Source of the DNA: DATMER01 sp963741305
GTDB taxonomy: Bacteria; Acidobacteriota; Thermoanaerobaculia; Multivoradales; UBA5704
Assembly (NCBI GenBank): GCA_963741305.1
Contig: CAVUHL010000003.1
Span: 1,550,001 to 1,614,000, forward strand
Reading direction: 5' to 3'
Length of the DNA: 64,000 nt
The notes under the pieces are model-generated. The model was not told the origin of the DNA, did not search any database, and saw nothing but the letters and a program-made list of their open reading frames with translations. This document shows, piece after piece, positions 54,606 through 62,864 of this stretch. The translations under genes and the position numbers were made by a program. Within the stretch, counting starts at the first letter, position 1. Each line of letters begins with the position of its first letter.

Positions 54606-54741
54606 CTGGCACCGAGGGGCACCACGTGCTTGTTAGTCAGCGAAGTAGACAGCGCCAGGGCGGCATTGTTGGTTCTTCGTCAAGCACGTGGCGCCATCCC
54701 ACGCACTAATACGGCACCTATTCTGTTGGTTAGCATGCATG

Positions 54742-57147
54742 CTATCCACCGGCAGGTAGGCCAGCGGTGGCCCATTCTGTTGCCTCGGCAGCTCGCGTCT
54801 CGTTGCCGGTGTCACGGAAGAGTCGACTGGCTTCGCTAAAAAGGTTGCGCCCTTCGGGCGTGACTGCTTCGCGGTCACCCAGAGAGAGAGATTTTGCAAT
54901 GTTAAATAGGCTGCGAGCAAGACCATTCTTGTTGTCTGCCCGACGCCACGCGGCGGCGGCTCTTTCGCAACATTCTCGCGCGATGCCCCAATCACCAAAT
55001 GGGGCGTGAATCGGCTGATAGCACCAGCCAGCCGCATTCAATCCCTCTGCTTCCCAAAAGTCATGTTTGCCAAGATGAGCTATTTCAGACGCGCGTATGT
55101 AGTAGTCAATGGCGCCTTGCCAACTTCCTTCCACATTCTCCGTAGGCTCGAGACTCCATCCGATGTTGAAGAGGCATTTAGCTTGCCACCCCGTATCTCC
55201 GAGTTCAAGTGCAAGTTGATAGGCCTCTTGCAGCAACTCGATAGCCCGTACCCAACTACCATGAGCATTGTTACTTGGCTTATGACACCAAGCTAGCTCA
55301 AATATATCCCAAACCTGCCAAAGTCGCTCGCCCGAGAGCTGGTCAAGCTCAAGGGCGCGACGGAACGTCTCAATGGCGTCAGCGCAGTCTCCCGCGGAAC
55401 CGGTTGCTGGGCACAGATTGAATCCAATTCGCCTTACCGCCGTTGCCTGCCCGGCTCCGTCACCAGCCGCTTTATAGCAAGATTCTGCCTGCCTGAACTC
55501 GACAAGTGCCTCCACCTTCCGGTTGGCCGATTCAGCCAAGCTGCCGATGCGAAAATGAGACGCGGCGGCCCAAGCGCAGTTACCATCTAAGCGGTCTGCC
55601 TCTATGACTTTCCTGTAGAGCTTCACCGCAGCGGAGACGTCCCGAGCCGGGTTTTCCTCTTTTTCGAGACACATCGCCTGCCAGTATAGATTCATTGATT
55701 CCTCAGCTGGTATCGCTAACTGGGTAGCCAGGTTAGCAGCGTGGCCGAAGCACCGGATGGCCGTGAGCCACGCCACTTCTGAGCCTTGTCCCGAATACAA
55801 ACACCAGCCTTGCCAATGGGCGGCGTCCATCTCCTGTCGCAGTTTGCTTCCAAGGGAAAAATATTTCTGCGCTTCGGAGAAGGCCGATGCGGCCTCTGCA
55901 TAGCTCTCCTTTGCCTCCAGTCTCCTGCCGCGCCGGAAGTGCGATTCACCAAAGTACACCTGCACTGCCTCTGTGGCAACAATCGAAGGTCTCCATTGGT
56001 CATCGAGGGTCAGGAATCGCTCGAAGTGCGCCGCGCTTAGTACGGACAATGTGCTCTCGCGGATCGTCTTCTTGGCGAATAAGGCCTCGGAGCAACTACG
56101 CTCCAAATCGCGCTTCTTGATTGCTGGTATCCAACTCACAATTTCAGAAGATCTTGAAGCCTGCGCTCGAGCCTGCTCTATGTATCTTTCCTCTCTGACG
56201 TTGAGTACCCTCGCGATGGGCGCTGAGAGCATGCCGAGAACAAACTCAGCGTTCAATTCGGTAAGTTCTTTCCACTCCGGGTTAACAGAAAACTCTTTGA
56301 GCGCGTTGAGCAGTGCCTCCTCTGGCCAACTGTTTGTCATCTCAAACAGTTTGGTTCTATGTCTGCTGTCACCACTCTCAAGCTCCAGCGTCAAGGCCAA
56401 GGAAGTCACTTCGATCCAAGCGGTAGGCTTCACTTCCTGCGCGAGTTGCAAGACAGCTATGCCTATGAGCTCACTAGCGGCTCCGGGATCAGGACTAACC
56501 AGCCAACTCGCAATTGTAGCCAGATCATCACTTGCGAGTGCGCGCTTGGGCAGGAGCTTCAACACTTCAGCTGACCAACCGCAAGAGGCAATCCAAGTCA
56601 GCAGATCGACAGAAGCGGCTCCGGGGAAGACGACAAGCTTTGCCCTGAGGGACTGCAGGAGGGCATCGGGGAACTTCCGACCCTCAATCCGAGAGAGAAT
56701 GTTGATGTATGCCGCGTCGGTAGTCCACTCCCCGTGCCCCAGCAGCCGGATTGCCTTGTCTAGTGCATTGCAGGCTTCCACATGATTGCCGGTGTCGTAT
56801 TCGGCGGCTCCAAGCAAGGCATAGGCGGGGAGATAGCCTCGGTCCTTCTGAAGCGCTTCCCGAGAGGTGTCGGCTGCTTCCTCAATAAGTCCGGCCTTGA
56901 GCAACTCACGAGCACGAGAAAAGAGCGAGGCCGCCTGGATTTTGTGAGTGTCCCGAACGAGAGCCGTCTGATGCTCTTGAAGCTCTCTAGCTCTCTGGTC
57001 AGCGACTAATCCTTCCTCCCAGTAGCGGTGCGCAGCATCACGCTCCGCCTCTTCGGCAATCCGGGCTTGGCCTCTGAGTTGATCCTCAACCTCACAGCTA
57101 TGGCAGCGACTGCCGGAATGGGGTCCGTGTAGGCGACAGGTGGGCAT
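54742..57147 (-). CDS. Large TPR protein with N-terminal zinc-binding motif
   Basis: The protein of about 801 aa starts at ATG 57147, with a GAGGAG ribosome site. The first ~25 residues hold a Cys/His cluster (CRLHGPHSGSRCHSC) that resembles a B-box-like zinc site. The remainder is helical repeats; later parts are clear TPRs (for example NLATQLAIPAEESMNLYWQA, LFNIGWSLEPTENVEGSWQG). Moderate GC relative to the neighbours. Probably a scaffold or sensor; function unknown. Confidence 0.75.
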   Translation of the reverse strand: MPTCRLHGPHSGSRCHSCEVEDQLRGQARIAEEAERDAAHRYWEEGLVADQRARELQEHQTALVRDTHKIQAASLFSRARELLKAGLIEEAADTSREALQKDRGYLPAYALLGAAEYDTGNHVEACNALDKAIRLLGHGEWTTDAAYINILSRIEGRKFPDALLQSLRAKLVVFPGAASVDLLTWIASCGWSAEVLKLLPKRALASDDLATIASWLVSPDPGAASELIGIAVLQLAQEVKPTAWIEVTSLALTLELESGDSRHRTKLFEMTNSWPEEALLNALKEFSVNPEWKELTELNAEFVLGMLSAPIARVLNVREERYIEQARAQASRSSEIVSWIPAIKKRDLERSCSEALFAKKTIRESTLSVLSAAHFERFLTLDDQWRPSIVATEAVQVYFGESHFRRGRRLEAKESYAEAASAFSEAQKYFSLGSKLRQEMDAAHWQGWCLYSGQGSEVAWLTAIRCFGHAANLATQLAIPAEESMNLYWQAMCLEKEENPARDVSAAVKLYRKVIEADRLDGNCAWAAASHFRIGSLAESANRKVEALVEFRQAESCYKAAGDGAGQATAVRRIGFNLCPATGSAGDCADAIETFRRALELDQLSGERLWQVWDIFELAWCHKPSNNAHGSWVRAIELLQEAYQLALELGDTGWQAKCLFNIGWSLEPTENVEGSWQGAIDYYIRASEIAHLGKHDFWEAEGLNAAGWCYQPIHAPFGDWGIARECCERAAAAWRRADNKNGLARSLFNIAKSLSLGDREAVTPEGRNLFSEASRLFRDTGNETRAAEATEWATAGLPAGG

Positions 57148-57597
57148 GATCACTCCTCTAGCTGGTGGAACAGCATTTATCTCTGCGGGCAGAACTGATG
57201 GCCGACTCCCTCTTGGCCAAGCGTGCGGTCAACAGCTCAGTTAGGCGAACGCGAAGGGGTACTGATTTCGGAATCGGCATAGCGCCATTTTCAAGGAGGT
57301 TAGTTGAGTCGCTCAGTGGGCCACCTACTCGGGCAGCCCCCACCAAAATCGTAGAGGCGTGCTTTCACCTAAGCTATCATTTCCGAGCGGAGAAAGTAGC
57401 ACAGTGGAGCCATAGCCATATGCGCGCGTTTAGGAAGCCTTGTTCGATAAGCTCTGGGCGCTGTACGTGTAGAGACGGAAAACGGGTCCGAAATGTCATT
57501 CTCTGAATGTCTTCAAGAAACGGGTAGCACTTGCAGGCGGGTACCCGACTGACGCTGACGCTCTCCATCATGAGCTTCAAGCCACGGAGAGTTGCCC
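57148..57597. other. 450-bp intergenic segment without a secure gene
   Basis: No convincing open frame is seen. A 40-codon minus-strand frame at 57158-57280 lies 10 bp before the TPR gene but has no ribosome site. The segment is richer in A/T and probably holds the promoters of the two divergent genes. Confidence 0.5.
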
Positions 57598-58062
57598 ATG
57601 GGCCGACGAAGAGAGCTGAACCACGTGGCTGGGGCGCTTCTCGGTTCGTTCGTCAGCAGAAACAATGACGTGAATGGCTACTGGGCTCTGGGCCAGCTTC
57701 GACGCTTGGCCGATCGAACCGGTGTCCCGGAATTTCGATTCAACTTGTTGTCTGGCGAGGCGCAGCCGAGCGATCCGCTCACGGTACGCGTCGCGAAGAC
57801 CTATGCCGAGGAGCTCGCACGGCACGTGGCAAATCGCGACCTTCCGATGGACCGGGTGCGAGACGCCGAGATCGTCGTGCGTTTCGGCGCCGCCGCCGGG
57901 CAGGAGGCTCCGTACTTCACCTACGGACAGCCTTTTCAGTGCACCGTTTCGATCGTGGATGACCACGGAAAAGCGCATGCCCGTGGCGCCATCGGGCGCT
58001 GCGCTCCGCACGATCCAAAGCGAGAGAGGCAACGCGCTCGCGCACAACGACCCTTACCGTAG
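57598..58062 (+). CDS. Hypothetical protein with conserved-looking N terminus
   Basis: The 154-aa protein starts at ATG 57598 with a GGAGA ribosome site. It begins MGRRRELNHVAGALLGSFVS and continues with a mixed alpha/beta pattern, ending in CAPHDPKRERQRAR. No motif that names a function is visible. It ends where a duplicated block (from ~58048) begins, so its last codons may come from the duplication. Confidence 0.6.
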   Translation: MGRRRELNHVAGALLGSFVSRNNDVNGYWALGQLRRLADRTGVPEFRFNLLSGEAQPSDPLTVRVAKTYAEELARHVANRDLPMDRVRDAEIVVRFGAAAGQEAPYFTYGQPFQCTVSIVDDHGKAHARGAIGRCAPHDPKRERQRARAQRPLP

Positions 58063-58069
58063 CGTCGCC

Positions 58070-58176
58070 TCCGTTTGACGGCCAGGCGGGACGGGGTAGG
58101 CTTCTTGGTGCAGAAGCGAGATCAGGTTGCGAGGACAGCTTCGGCGGAATGGCGGAGAACGCCATCAAGGCCGGGA
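58070..58176 (+). repeat. Dispersed ~100-bp repeat, copy B
   Basis: Copy of the element at 47686-47795, in the same orientation and again upstream of the four-helix membrane-protein gene. The two are parts of one ~580-bp duplication (47670-48264 and 58048-58651). Confidence 0.85.
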
Positions 58177-58203
58177 TGAGTAGGGGAGCGGGGTAATCTA
58201 TCC

Positions 58204-58644
58204 ATGCAGCTTTGGCGATCATTTCACCTGCGACTATTCTGCGCGTTCTGGGCGTTCGGCGTCGCACTGTTCACGGTAAAGTACTTCACGAATCCGAGCA
58301 ACTCGGCGCTCATGGGGATTGAGGGGTATGGGAAAACCTACACGGGCGAGCTGGCCGACATTCTTGGCTTGACGGCCGTGGAGATCCTTGTTTCGGCCGC
58401 GATCCTCCGCCCCTGGAGCTAGCGGCGGTCGTGGGGGAGGGCACTGACCGCGGCGGCAGTCTTGGCGCCGTGGATCGTGGTCCGGATGGGAGTTGGGATG
58501 CACGCCGGGCCGACCACACGCGCGCATACGCTCTGGTTGCTCCTCTTCTTGATTGGTCTCGTTGGCACAGCCATAGTGAGTGGGACTGCCGCTGTCCGTG
58601 TGCGAGGCCGCTCGTCGCCGCTTCAACAATCGTCTGGCGCGTAA
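58204..58644 (+). pseudogene. Duplicate of the four-helix membrane-protein gene with in-frame stop
   Basis: The sequence is nearly identical to the gene at 47818-48258, but TAC is changed to TAG at 58420-58422, after codon 72 (ILRPWS then stop). The downstream codons remain in frame and similar (LFLIGLVGTAIVSG), so the stop is recent. Confidence 0.85.
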
Positions 58645-58856
58645 CTCGGTGGAAAGTCGTTGAATATTCGGCGGCGGAGGCGCGGCCACCGCCGAACACC
58701 TTTCGGCCGTTCCTGTCGGCCGAAGTGCTGCGGCAGCGCGTCGGGTATCCGGGGCCGGCGGCCGGGGAGTAGAGGCACGCCGAACCCGAGCTAGATGCAC
58801 CGGACGGCTGGGCTCGCACCCATCGACCGGTGATCTTGCTAGCGTTCGCTGGGGGA

Positions 58857-59636
58857 TCAGGTTGTGCGCCGCAGATGCTTGGGGCGCTTGGCCATGATCT
58901 TGATATACCAGGCGCCGCCCTTCTCGACGAAACCGACATCTTCGGTCCAGTCCTCGCTCATCCGGCGGGTGGCCCAAGCCTTCTTGCCCTCCACCACCAC
59001 GTCTTCCAAGGTCTCGCCGACGAACATCGTGGAGGAGATGGAACCGCCACCGACGACCGCTCGCATGCGACGCTCCAGGGCCGCCGTGAACGCCGGGAGG
59101 TCCGGTACCGATTTCAAGGCGCGGGTCAGGATCTTCTCGTACTCGCCGACCGCTTGCTTGTGGCCCAGCATGATCTCCGCGGCGTTCGCGGGCATGGTGC
59201 CCGAGAGCGTCATCTTGACGATCTCGTCCGCCAAGCCTGCCATCGTCCGTTGCACGCCTCTCAGCCGATCGATCACATCCGCCGGGATGGAGAATTCGGC
59301 GCAGAGCGCGTGGAGCCCGGCAGTATCCTGATTGACGAGTCCCTTGAAGCTGTTCTCGGCGATGCGGACGAGGAAACCGCGGTCCAGGCAGGCAAAAAAA
59401 GTTTTCCAATCGCCTCGCTCCATGGCAGTGCGGGCGTCGGTGAAGACCGCGGCTGGACTGGTTGGCACCATGCTAATGGCTGCAGTATCACGTGGAGGCG
59501 CTGATAACACAGCTGCGGCCTTGCGCTCTGCTGCGGCGTCAAGCATACCAAGTCGCCAGCAATCCGCAAGCCCGGCCTGTTCGGATGGCTTTGGCCATTC
59601 CAGCCGGCTCTCGGCCTTGATGGCGTTCTCCGCCAT
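58857..59636 (-). CDS. Hypothetical protein whose start lies in the dispersed repeat
   Basis: The frame of about 259 aa begins MAENAIKAES, which is contributed by the inverted copy of the dispersed repeat. The core begins around TDARTAMERGDWKTFFACLD; an inner ATG (59471) is an alternative start. No family was recognised. The segment ends with a GAWYIKIMAKRPK strand. 58645-58856 holds no gene. Confidence 0.6.
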   Translation of the reverse strand: MAENAIKAESRLEWPKPSEQAGLADCWRLGMLDAAAERKAAAVLSAPPRDTAAISMVPTSPAAVFTDARTAMERGDWKTFFACLDRGFLVRIAENSFKGLVNQDTAGLHALCAEFSIPADVIDRLRGVQRTMAGLADEIVKMTLSGTMPANAAEIMLGHKQAVGEYEKILTRALKSVPDLPAFTAALERRMRAVVGGGSISSTMFVGETLEDVVVEGKKAWATRRMSEDWTEDVGFVEKGGAWYIKIMAKRPKHLRRTT

Positions 59637-59720
59637 TTCGCCGAAACTGTCCTCGCAACCTGATCTCGCTGCACCAAGAAGCCTACGCCCGTCCCCGCCT
59701 GACCGTCAAACGCCTCTTGA
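59620..59720 (-). repeat. Dispersed ~100-bp repeat, copy C (inverted)
   Basis: Reverse-complement copy of the elements at 47686 and 58070. It supplies the first codons of the minus-strand gene at 58857-59636. The other parts of the gap to 59929 hold no gene. Confidence 0.8.
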
Positions 59721-59929
59721 GCCGGGAGCAGACGTTCCGTAGTAGCTGGGCGGGGGCTCAGCCGCCGCCGCGAATGAGGGACTTTTCCTTCCAGATTCGT
59801 TCTCCTTTCAGCAGCAGTTGCGCCCAAAGTAGCGAACCTGCAACCGGCAGGCAAATGGCCCGCGTGCGGTCATCGTTTCAGATCGCGGTGTCCACGCTTC
59901 ACGCTTCACTACTCCATGAAGGAGACCGT

Positions 59930-61720
59930 ATGCGCCCACTAGTGCTGTTCCTCATTCTCTTTGCTCCATTCACGCCAATCGACGTCGTTCAACAGGATGC
60001 GGCAGCCGCCGCGTGCGCCGAAACAAATCCTCCTCGGCCTGTTCCGGCCAACTGCTATCAGAAATGCACCGTTCAGACGTGCGGAGGCCAGCTCTGGGGC
60101 GGAGGCCTCATTCGCTACCACATTACGAAATCAATCGGTGGCCGCACCTTCACGGACGCTGATGTGACTGTGATCCGATCGGCCGCCGAGTCGTGGAACA
60201 AAGCCGCAAGCGGCGTCGTCGTTCTGCAGGAGGTCGCCGACCTTGCAGCTTGCCAGGCTTTGCACAGATGCCTGGACATACAGGCGTCTACGCCGGGCAC
60301 GGGTAGCGCTGGTGGCAACCCCAGCTATTTCGCCACGCCCGTGGACTTCAATACCGCCGCCCACGAATTCGGCCACAGCATTGGCCTGCCCCACACGTTC
60401 GCAAGGCACGACCGAGACAGGTACGTGAGCATGTCGCAGGCCGAATTCTGCCCGGGACAGACCGGTAAAGGCCAGGATCCGGTCAAGTGCAAGCAGTGGC
60501 CTTCTGCTGACCCCTCGGAGCCGAGCATTCCGACCGGTTCGTTCGGCCAGTACGACTCCCGCTCGGTCATGAATTACACGAGTGGGGACATTTGCGAGGA
60601 TGATGGGCTCGAACCCAGCTCCGTCGGTCCCAGGTCCCAAGATGGCTCAGCAGCGATCGAGCTCTACCGCACCCTCTCGGGGTGGTCGCCCTTCCAGTCG
60701 TTAGGCAAGGACGTAGACGCGACCAAAAAGCTCGACTACAACCTCGCGCCGGGGGTAACGATGTCAGGCGATCCGGCGTTGAGCTCTTGGGGCTTGCCGG
60801 CTCTCAACATTTTCGTGAGGGGTAGCGACGGGCACGTCTACGACAAGCACAAGAACGTCAACGCGCGGGGTAGCTTTCAATCCTGGTCCGAGTGGATGGA
60901 CATGTCGATGAGAGGAGTCGATTCAAATCCTGCTTCGACGTCGTGGGGCGCGGGACGCATCGACTTGGTTGTCAAGCGCGGGATCGACAAAGCCATCTGG
61001 ACGCGTCAGTTTTTCGGCGGAGCCTGGCAAGCCTGGTGGTCCCTGGGCAACCCGGCAATCGGAATTGCCGTAGATAGCTCTCCAGCGATCACCACTTGGG
61101 GGCCAGGACGGCTCGACCTGTTTGTACGCGGCACCGACAGGCAGATGTACACGCGGACATGTAATGGCAATAGCACCGCAACCTGTTCTACCGCCGCGGC
61201 CTGGAGCGAGTGGACGCTCATCGGTCCCGGCGGCGTTTTTTGGGGTAACCCCGCGGCGACATCGGAAGCAGTCGACAAGATAACAGTCGCCGTCCACGGC
61301 GATGACAATTTCGCATGGACCCTTCGGCTGGCAAATGGCACCTGGGCGTGGAGCCGGGTAGACGCCGTCGGGGTGCTGGCGGGCTTGAAGACCACTGCTT
61401 CGTCTCCGGCACTGGCTTCGTTCCGCGGGGCCAATAGTCGAATTGAGCTCTTCATCAAAGGCAGCGACGGTCGTCTCTGGCAGAACGAGTACAAGGGAAG
61501 CTGGAGTGGGTTCATGCCGCTGGGCGGAGACATCCTGGGCAATCCGGTCGCATTCGCGGTCGGCGCTCAGCGCATAGAGGTTGCCGCTGTCATGGATGAT
61601 CACGGTTCTGGTGGTGTCTGGCGAAAGTACTTTCCGTGGCAGCATCCCTGCTACACTGATGAGAACTGCGGTTCGTGCGGTTGTGGAGGGTCCGGACAAC
61701 CTCCCTGCGTCAGCAATTGA
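59930..61720 (+). CDS. Secreted astacin-like metalloprotease with C-terminal propeller
   Basis: The 596-aa protein starts at ATG 59930 with an AAGGAG ribosome site and a signal peptide (PLVLFLILFAPFTPID). The catalytic domain has the astacin zinc signature HEFGHSIGLPHTFARHDRDR and a Met-turn SVMNYTSG. A C-terminal ~350-residue region has six blade-like repeats (for example SPAITTWGPGRLDLFVRGTD) of the PLL/lectin-propeller type. A Cys-rich tail follows. It probably degrades extracellular protein, with the propeller aiding binding. Confidence 0.85.
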   Translation: MRPLVLFLILFAPFTPIDVVQQDAAAAACAETNPPRPVPANCYQKCTVQTCGGQLWGGGLIRYHITKSIGGRTFTDADVTVIRSAAESWNKAASGVVVLQEVADLAACQALHRCLDIQASTPGTGSAGGNPSYFATPVDFNTAAHEFGHSIGLPHTFARHDRDRYVSMSQAEFCPGQTGKGQDPVKCKQWPSADPSEPSIPTGSFGQYDSRSVMNYTSGDICEDDGLEPSSVGPRSQDGSAAIELYRTLSGWSPFQSLGKDVDATKKLDYNLAPGVTMSGDPALSSWGLPALNIFVRGSDGHVYDKHKNVNARGSFQSWSEWMDMSMRGVDSNPASTSWGAGRIDLVVKRGIDKAIWTRQFFGGAWQAWWSLGNPAIGIAVDSSPAITTWGPGRLDLFVRGTDRQMYTRTCNGNSTATCSTAAAWSEWTLIGPGGVFWGNPAATSEAVDKITVAVHGDDNFAWTLRLANGTWAWSRVDAVGVLAGLKTTASSPALASFRGANSRIELFIKGSDGRLWQNEYKGSWSGFMPLGGDILGNPVAFAVGAQRIEVAAVMDDHGSGGVWRKYFPWQHPCYTDENCGSCGCGGSGQPPCVSN

Positions 61721-61734
61721 TCCGCGGTGAGCGT

Positions 61735-62499
61735 TCAGCGCTGGACAACGCTCAGGGATGAGATCTCGGCAAAGGTCGGCAGCAATGGGGCGAAGCGGCC
61801 ATCCTCATGCTCGCGGGCTGCGTGCCCGATCTCCTCTTCACCATCCTGAAGATTCACGGGCCATTCAATCTCCAGCCAATTGACCCCGCTCTGCACCAGA
61901 TTGCCGGGAGCGCTGAAGCGGAGGGTGTTCCACTCGCTGGTGAGGGGAAGGCGGATCACGCAGGTACCGTTGATCCGCACCTGGCATTCGCCTGGGTTGG
62001 TCCCACCCCTCTGCCGGCAGTTGAGCGTGAAGTCCGTGTCGCGTGGTGCACAGGAAACCCAGGGGTAGCGTGAAGTGGGAGGCAATGGGCGGCTGGCCGA
62101 AAGCTCGGTGAGCTGCCGCCGTAGGATGTCGACAAAGGCCGCGATACTCTGCTCGCGCAGCTCCTTGAGGCCGAGAGCCCCCTGCTCGCGAAGGGCAGTC
62201 GCCTCCAGGTGGCGGTCCCGCTTGCCGGCTGACTGTCCCAGGGACCCTGGCAAGGCGGGCAAGGCGGCCTCGAGCGCCTTGGCAGGATTGAAATCCGGAT
62301 CATAAAGGAAGCCACGGGCCGCCGATTCGCCCAGCAGCAGCACGCGTTTCCTGTTACTTTTTGGTGGGATGGACTGGACATCTGCCCAGAGGATCCACTC
62401 ATCGCGCAAAGCCGCCGAGCGCTCATACCCCTGCGGGCCTGCCTCCCAAATCCGCCGCAGCGATGAGCTCGCCGTCGCGTAGCAGACAGCAAGCCGCAT
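61735..62499 (-). CDS. Possible SGNH-hydrolase-like protein, perhaps a chimera
   Basis: The 254-aa frame has an N-terminal segment KRVLLLGESAARGFLYDPDF that recalls SGNH/GDSL hydrolase starts (the Gly-x-Ser nucleophile region). The rest lacks the other catalytic blocks. A later segment (RYPWVSCAPRDTDFTLNCRQ) does not continue the family. No ribosome site precedes the ATG. It is either a divergent enzyme or a deletion-fused remnant. It is convergent with the astacin gene. Confidence 0.5.
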   Translation of the reverse strand: MRLAVCYATASSSLRRIWEAGPQGYERSAALRDEWILWADVQSIPPKSNRKRVLLLGESAARGFLYDPDFNPAKALEAALPALPGSLGQSAGKRDRHLEATALREQGALGLKELREQSIAAFVDILRRQLTELSASRPLPPTSRYPWVSCAPRDTDFTLNCRQRGGTNPGECQVRINGTCVIRLPLTSEWNTLRFSAPGNLVQSGVNWLEIEWPVNLQDGEEEIGHAAREHEDGRFAPLLPTFAEISSLSVVQR

Positions 62500-62685
62500 C
62501 GTGGTAATGCGCTGAAATCCCGAGGATGTTCAATGCCAAGCGATACCCCTCCACGACAGGGGGACCAAATCCGCGAGAAGGGTACTACATTTTTTTCGGA
62601 CGTTGGGCGGGTGCTAGAATCGGATGGATCGACGCCCCGGAATCCGTCCATGACCAAGCTCGCAACGAGGCAAGGAGACCATCCG

Positions 62686-62864
62686 ATGTCGCAACGCATT
62701 CGATTGTTTGCCGGAGTCGTCGCCGCTTTCCTGGCATTTGGCGTTCCCGGGAGTCGCGCACAAACGGTGCCGAGCACGGACGAAGCCACCATACGGCAGG
62801 TCGTCCAGCAAGTTCAAGATGGCTGGAATGCGCACGACGGCAAGGCATTCGCGGCCCCCTTCGC
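62686..62864 (+). pseudogene. N-terminal fragment of an exported SnoaL/SgcJ-EcaC-like gene split by IS256
   Basis: ATG 62686 follows an AAGGAGACC ribosome site. The signal peptide (IRLFAGVVAAFLAFGVPGSR) and the start of a SnoaL-like domain (ATIRQVVQQVQDGWNAHDGK) are seen. The frame is cut at 62864 by the second IS copy. The rest should follow the IS outside the window. Confidence 0.78.

Noticed and set aside
57158..57280. 40-codon frame upstream of the large TPR gene
   Set aside because: No ribosome site, start ambiguous, no recognisable features.
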